Positions 51,291 to 54,104 of a stretch of DNA of 54,104 nucleotides are shown piece by piece. A program made the position numbers and the translations under genes. The notes beneath the pieces are model-generated. The model was given only the letters and a program-made list of their open reading frames with translations. It ran no database searches and was not told the origin of the DNA. The DNA is from Lactiplantibacillus herbarum (GTDB lineage Bacteria > Bacillota > Bacilli > Lactobacillales > Lactobacillaceae), in the NCBI RefSeq assembly GCF_001039045.1, contig NZ_LFEE01000018.1:1-54104 (forward strand). Direction: 5' to 3'. Numbering within the stretch: the stretch's first letter is position 1; every line of letters starts with the position of its first letter.

Positions 51291-52259
51291 TACTTTTATC
51301 GTTGTGATCATGACGTCAGTTTCCATAATGCCGTATTCCGCCCACATAATTTGGTTGATGGTGCGAGTCAGGTCAGTGATTGCTTCAGCCGTCATTTGTG
51401 GACGCACCCTGATTAAGACGCGCAACATAATCAGGTTGCCGTCGTAATGGGCTTTTAAAAATGGTACGGCATGGACTGCGGGTAGTTTCATGAGTCGTTC
51501 CTGGTACCGAGCTTCTAGGACGGGGTCAAAGTAGTCAACGAGGTTCAAACTGCTTTCACGGAAAATCTTGATGCCGGTGTTGAGAATATAAAGTCCTAAA
51601 ACAATACTAATAGTGCTGTCGAACCATGTTACTTTGAAAATAGTGGTCACAATAATGGTTATAATGGTCGTCAGGCTGGTCAGTGCATCGGTGAAGGAGT
51701 CGCGACTAGCAGCCATAAGTGCGGCGTTCTTGAGTTTGCGACTCCAGTGGTGATTAAAGTACCATAGGATAAGTAAGGTTGTGAATGAAAAGGTGGCGGC
51801 AATGCCGGCGATCGATGTGGGTAATGGTTGCTTGGTTCGGACTAGGAGTTTAAAACTACCTTGGATAATAATGTTTGAGGCAATGGCTGCCATAATGGCG
51901 CCAGCAAGTAACGTATAGATGGTTTCAAACCGGAAACGTGATTGCTGGATACGCGGTCCTAATTGACGTTGTTCAGCCAGTGCAATTGGTGCACCCATAA
52001 GGTCATCATCATGGGTTCGGCTAGCGATAAAGAGACCCGTCATCAGTAAACTGGTTGAGAAAATACCGGATAGGTTATTGAAGGCGTCTGCGCGTAGGGT
52101 CTGTGAGTGGCCTAATCGCGATGTAACAAATTCAACGACGAAAAGACCCAAGTATACTGCGACGTTACCCCAAAGGTGGTGACGCGCGTTTTTGAGCTGA
52201 ATAACGACCGGTTGTTGGATCTGTTGCCAATCTGGCTGAGGCTGAGACGATGAGCTCAT
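51270..52259 (-). CDS. Cation diffusion facilitator (CDF) family transporter
   Basis: A 329-residue metal/proton antiporter-like protein with about six helices (residues 30-240) and a cytoplasmic C-terminal domain (about 245-325: NLVDYFDPVLEARYQERLMKLPAVH). The metal site that is HDHD-like in zinc exporters reads D58-xxx-N62 in helix 2 (RADAFNNLSG) and D187-xxx-D191 in helix 5 (SRDSFTDALTSL). No His ligand is present, suggesting manganese or iron rather than zinc (inference). ATG 52259 follows AGAAAGAAG. The last codons (NTKKPA) and stop lie inside the terminator hairpin. Confidence 0.87.
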   Translation of the reverse strand: MSSSSQPQPDWQQIQQPVVIQLKNARHHLWGNVAVYLGLFVVEFVTSRLGHSQTLRADAFNNLSGIFSTSLLMTGLFIASRTHDDDLMGAPIALAEQRQLGPRIQQSRFRFETIYTLLAGAIMAAIASNIIIQGSFKLLVRTKQPLPTSIAGIAATFSFTTLLILWYFNHHWSRKLKNAALMAASRDSFTDALTSLTTIITIIVTTIFKVTWFDSTISIVLGLYILNTGIKIFRESSLNLVDYFDPVLEARYQERLMKLPAVHAVPFLKAHYDGNLIMLRVLIRVRPQMTAEAITDLTRTINQIMWAEYGIMETDVMITTIKVNTKKPA

Positions 52260-52491
52260 ATGTCTGTCTTCTTTCTATATAGATGAGTATCATGATTAAC
52301 GGAATCGCTGATAGGCAGTGTTAAGTTGATAGTGACTAAAACTACGGCAAGGTTAGCACGAGACTGAAGCGCTTGTCAGCCGAATTCGTTCGTATGGTAA
52401 GGTAACTTTTACCTAAAGCAATGGTTATGAAAATTAATTTCTTAAATGATGAATGGAAATGAAATTAATTTTAAATATTGACTCAAGATAC

Positions 52492-52520
52492 TTTAATCTT
52501 GAATCGTTTTTTGGTACGAT
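52492..52520 (+). promoter_or_regulatory. Probable promoter of gnd
   Basis: An extended -10 TGGTACGAT ends at 52520; TTTAAT at 52492-52497 is a weak -35 at 17 bases. TTGACT at 52478 is not at proper spacing from it. The context CGTTTTTTGGTACGATAGGG closely resembles the polA promoter around 28832-28855. Confidence 0.5.
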
Positions 52521-52554
52521 AGGGGCGTAATAAAATTTGGGAGGCAATCAACTA

Positions 52555-53991
52555 ATGAGTAATGAAAAACCACAAATTGGTGTTATTGGTATGGCCGTCA
52601 TGGGTAAAAACCTGGCGTTGAATATTGAAAGTCGCGGCTACAATGTCGCTATCTTCAACCGAACTGCTGCTAAGACGGAAAAGGTCGTTGCTGACCACGC
52701 CGACAAGCAATTAGTTCCAAGTTACAAGATTGAAGACTTCGTTGCTTCACTTGAAACACCACGTCGGATCATCATGATGGTCAAAGCTGGCAAGCCAACT
52801 GACGCTGTTATTGATGAATTGTTACCATTATTAGATAAGGGTGACGTCTTAATTGATGGTGGTAACACCAACTTTAACGATACGATGGCTCGGAATGCTC
52901 GTTTAGACAAATCCGGTATCAACTTTATTGGTATGGGAGTTTCCGGTGGTGAATTAGGTGCCTTACAAGGCCCATCACTAATGCCAGGTGGTCAAAAGGA
53001 AGCTTACGACCTCGTTGCACCAATCTTAGAAAAGATTTCTGCTAAGGCTCCTCAAGACGGCGCACCATGTGTAACGTACATCGGCCCTAACGGTGCTGGT
53101 CACTACGTTAAGATGGTTCACAATGGTATCGAATACGGTGATGAAGAATTAATCGACGAATCATACAACATTATGCGTAACGTTGCTGGTTTATCTGTTG
53201 ATGAAATGTCAACGATCTTCACTGACTGGAACAAGGGTGAATTAAGTAGTTACTTGATCGAAATCACTGCTGACATCTTGTCACGTAAAGATGACTTAGG
53301 CGACGACAAGACGAAGCCTATCGTTGACATGATCTTAGATCGTGGGAACAACAAGGGTACTGGTAAGTGGAGTTCAGAAGATGCCTTGAACGTCCAAGTA
53401 CCACAATCTGTTATCACCGAAGCCGTTTACGCTCGTTACATCTCAATGATGAAGAACGAACGGGTTGCTGCTTCTAAGAAATTAGCTGGTCCTAAGGGTG
53501 ACTTAGAATTACCTGCTAAAGAAGAATTAGTTGAAAAGATTCGCCAAGCATTGTACTTCAGTAAGATTATGAGTTACGCGCAAGGCTTCGAACAACTTCG
53601 TTTTGCTTCTAAGCACTACGACTGGGACTTGAAGTTCGGCGAATTAGCCCAAATCTGGCGTGCTGGATGTATCATCCGGGCCCAATTCTTACAAAATATC
53701 ACCGATGCTTTTGACAAGAAACCAGACTTAAACAACTTGTTGATGGATGACTACTTTACTGATATAGCAGCTAAGTACCAACAATCAACTCGTGAAGTTC
53801 TAAGCTTAGCAATCCAAGCTGGCGTGCCAGTACCATCATTCAGTGCGGCATTGTCATACTACGACTCATACCGGGCCGAAGTCTTGCCTGCTAACTTATT
53901 ACAAGCACAACGTGACTACTTTGGTGCACATACCTACGAACGGACTGACCGCGAAGGGTTATACCACTACAGCTGGTACGAAGAACAATAA
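52555..53991 (+). CDS. gnd: 6-phosphogluconate dehydrogenase, decarboxylating
   Basis: Oxidises 6-phosphogluconate to ribulose 5-phosphate with NADP reduction and CO2 release, feeding pentoses. The 478-residue protein shows the dinucleotide fold [15 protein letters not shown] (about 9-23), [39 protein letters not shown], the catalytic [14 protein letters not shown] (about 183-196) and C-terminal [18 protein letters not shown] 52555 has GGAGGC upstream; an in-frame TTG six codons earlier is ignored. It is a single gene with its own terminator. Confidence 0.97.
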   Translation: MSNEKPQIGVIGMAVMGKNLALNIESRGYNVAIFNRTAAKTEKVVADHADKQLVPSYKIEDFVASLETPRRIIMMVKAGKPTDAVIDELLPLLDKGDVLIDGGNTNFNDTMARNARLDKSGINFIGMGVSGGELGALQGPSLMPGGQKEAYDLVAPILEKISAKAPQDGAPCVTYIGPNGAGHYVKMVHNGIEYGDEELIDESYNIMRNVAGLSVDEMSTIFTDWNKGELSSYLIEITADILSRKDDLGDDKTKPIVDMILDRGNNKGTGKWSSEDALNVQVPQSVITEAVYARYISMMKNERVAASKKLAGPKGDLELPAKEELVEKIRQALYFSKIMSYAQGFEQLRFASKHYDWDLKFGELAQIWRAGCIIRAQFLQNITDAFDKKPDLNNLLMDDYFTDIAAKYQQSTREVLSLAIQAGVPVPSFSAALSYYDSYRAEVLPANLLQAQRDYFGAHTYERTDREGLYHYSWYEEQ

Positions 53992-54008
53992 AGATTAATT
54001 AAATGATG

Positions 54009-54055
54009 AATCCGCTGCTGACGATCACTTCGATCGTTGGCGGCGGATTTTTTTC
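54009..54055 (+). terminator. Intrinsic terminator of gnd
   Basis: AATCCGC-GC-GACGATC pairs with GATCGT-GGC-GCGGATT, with G-U pairs and a 5-base loop, followed by T7. The last 50 bases to the window edge show no feature. Confidence 0.85.
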
Positions 54056-54104
54056 ATTAAAGATAAAAGTTCAAACTTTCGCCTCCAGTGGGCAGTACTA
54101 GCTC

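Overview
The window looks like chromosomal DNA of a Lactobacillaceae species, most likely of the Lactiplantibacillus plantarum group. This is inferred from gene content and order (rib operon; prsA-hit-ecsAB; trmB; sftA-murC; polA-mutM-coaE-nrdR-dnaB-dnaI-thrS-infC-rpmI-rplT; yqeG to yqeM; tmcAL-yceD-rpmF), mid-40s GC by eye, AGGAGG ribosome binding sites and Firmicutes-type leader RNAs. No database was searched. I saw no tRNA, rRNA, CRISPR array, IS element or prophage. Most of the window is conserved housekeeping DNA; the accessory-looking part is roughly 1-7.8 kb, with smaller islands at 26.8-28.7, 39.7-44.3 and 51.2-52.3 kb.

Layout. 1-1076 (minus): two truncated genes joined head to tail, the start of a secreted protein and the C-terminal part of a YhgE/Pip membrane protein; this looks like a deletion scar. 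1333-7720: a polyprenyl-phosphate glycosyltransferase, a large GT-C-like membrane protein and a convergent YfhO protein, resembling the CsbB/YfhO machinery that glycosylates cell-surface polymers. An 845-base gene-poor stretch full of palindromes separates them. 7973-11604: FMN riboswitch plus riboflavin operon (ribD, ribE, ribBA, ribH), with ribD carrying a one-base frameshift. 11.7-16.0 kb: tautomerase, LysR regulator with a divergent hydrolase, PrsA foldase, a small coiled-coil protein and a HIT protein. 16.2-19.9 kb: EcsAB, a YtmP-like kinase and TrmB. 20.1-26.7 kb: a small PepSY-like protein, MsrA, a YtpR protein, the soluble translocase SftA and MurC. 26.9-28.7 kb: a DUF2975/HTH pair and a Bax-inhibitor-like protein.

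28.9-39.6 kb is a replication, repair and translation block: polA, mutM, coaE, nrdR, dnaB, dnaI, T-box-controlled thrS, then infC-rpmI-rplT behind an L20 leader. infC appears to start with AUA. 39.9-44.3 kb: another GT-C-like membrane protein, a small membrane protein and a PgaC/PgaD-like polysaccharide synthase pair. 44.7-51.2 kb: yqeG-yqeH-yhbY-nadD-yqeK-rsfS-yqeM-tmcAL, then yceD-rpmF behind a near-perfect promoter. 51.3-54.0 kb: a cation diffusion facilitator and gnd.

I did not find a wholly new defence or mobile system. The best leads are the surface-glycosylation locus with its palindromic intergenic region, the foldable element before trmB with mutually exclusive pairings, the broken ribD, the chimeric pseudogene at the left edge, the in-frame peptide repeats in SftA, and the TATCGATA boxes before the DUF2975/HTH pair.
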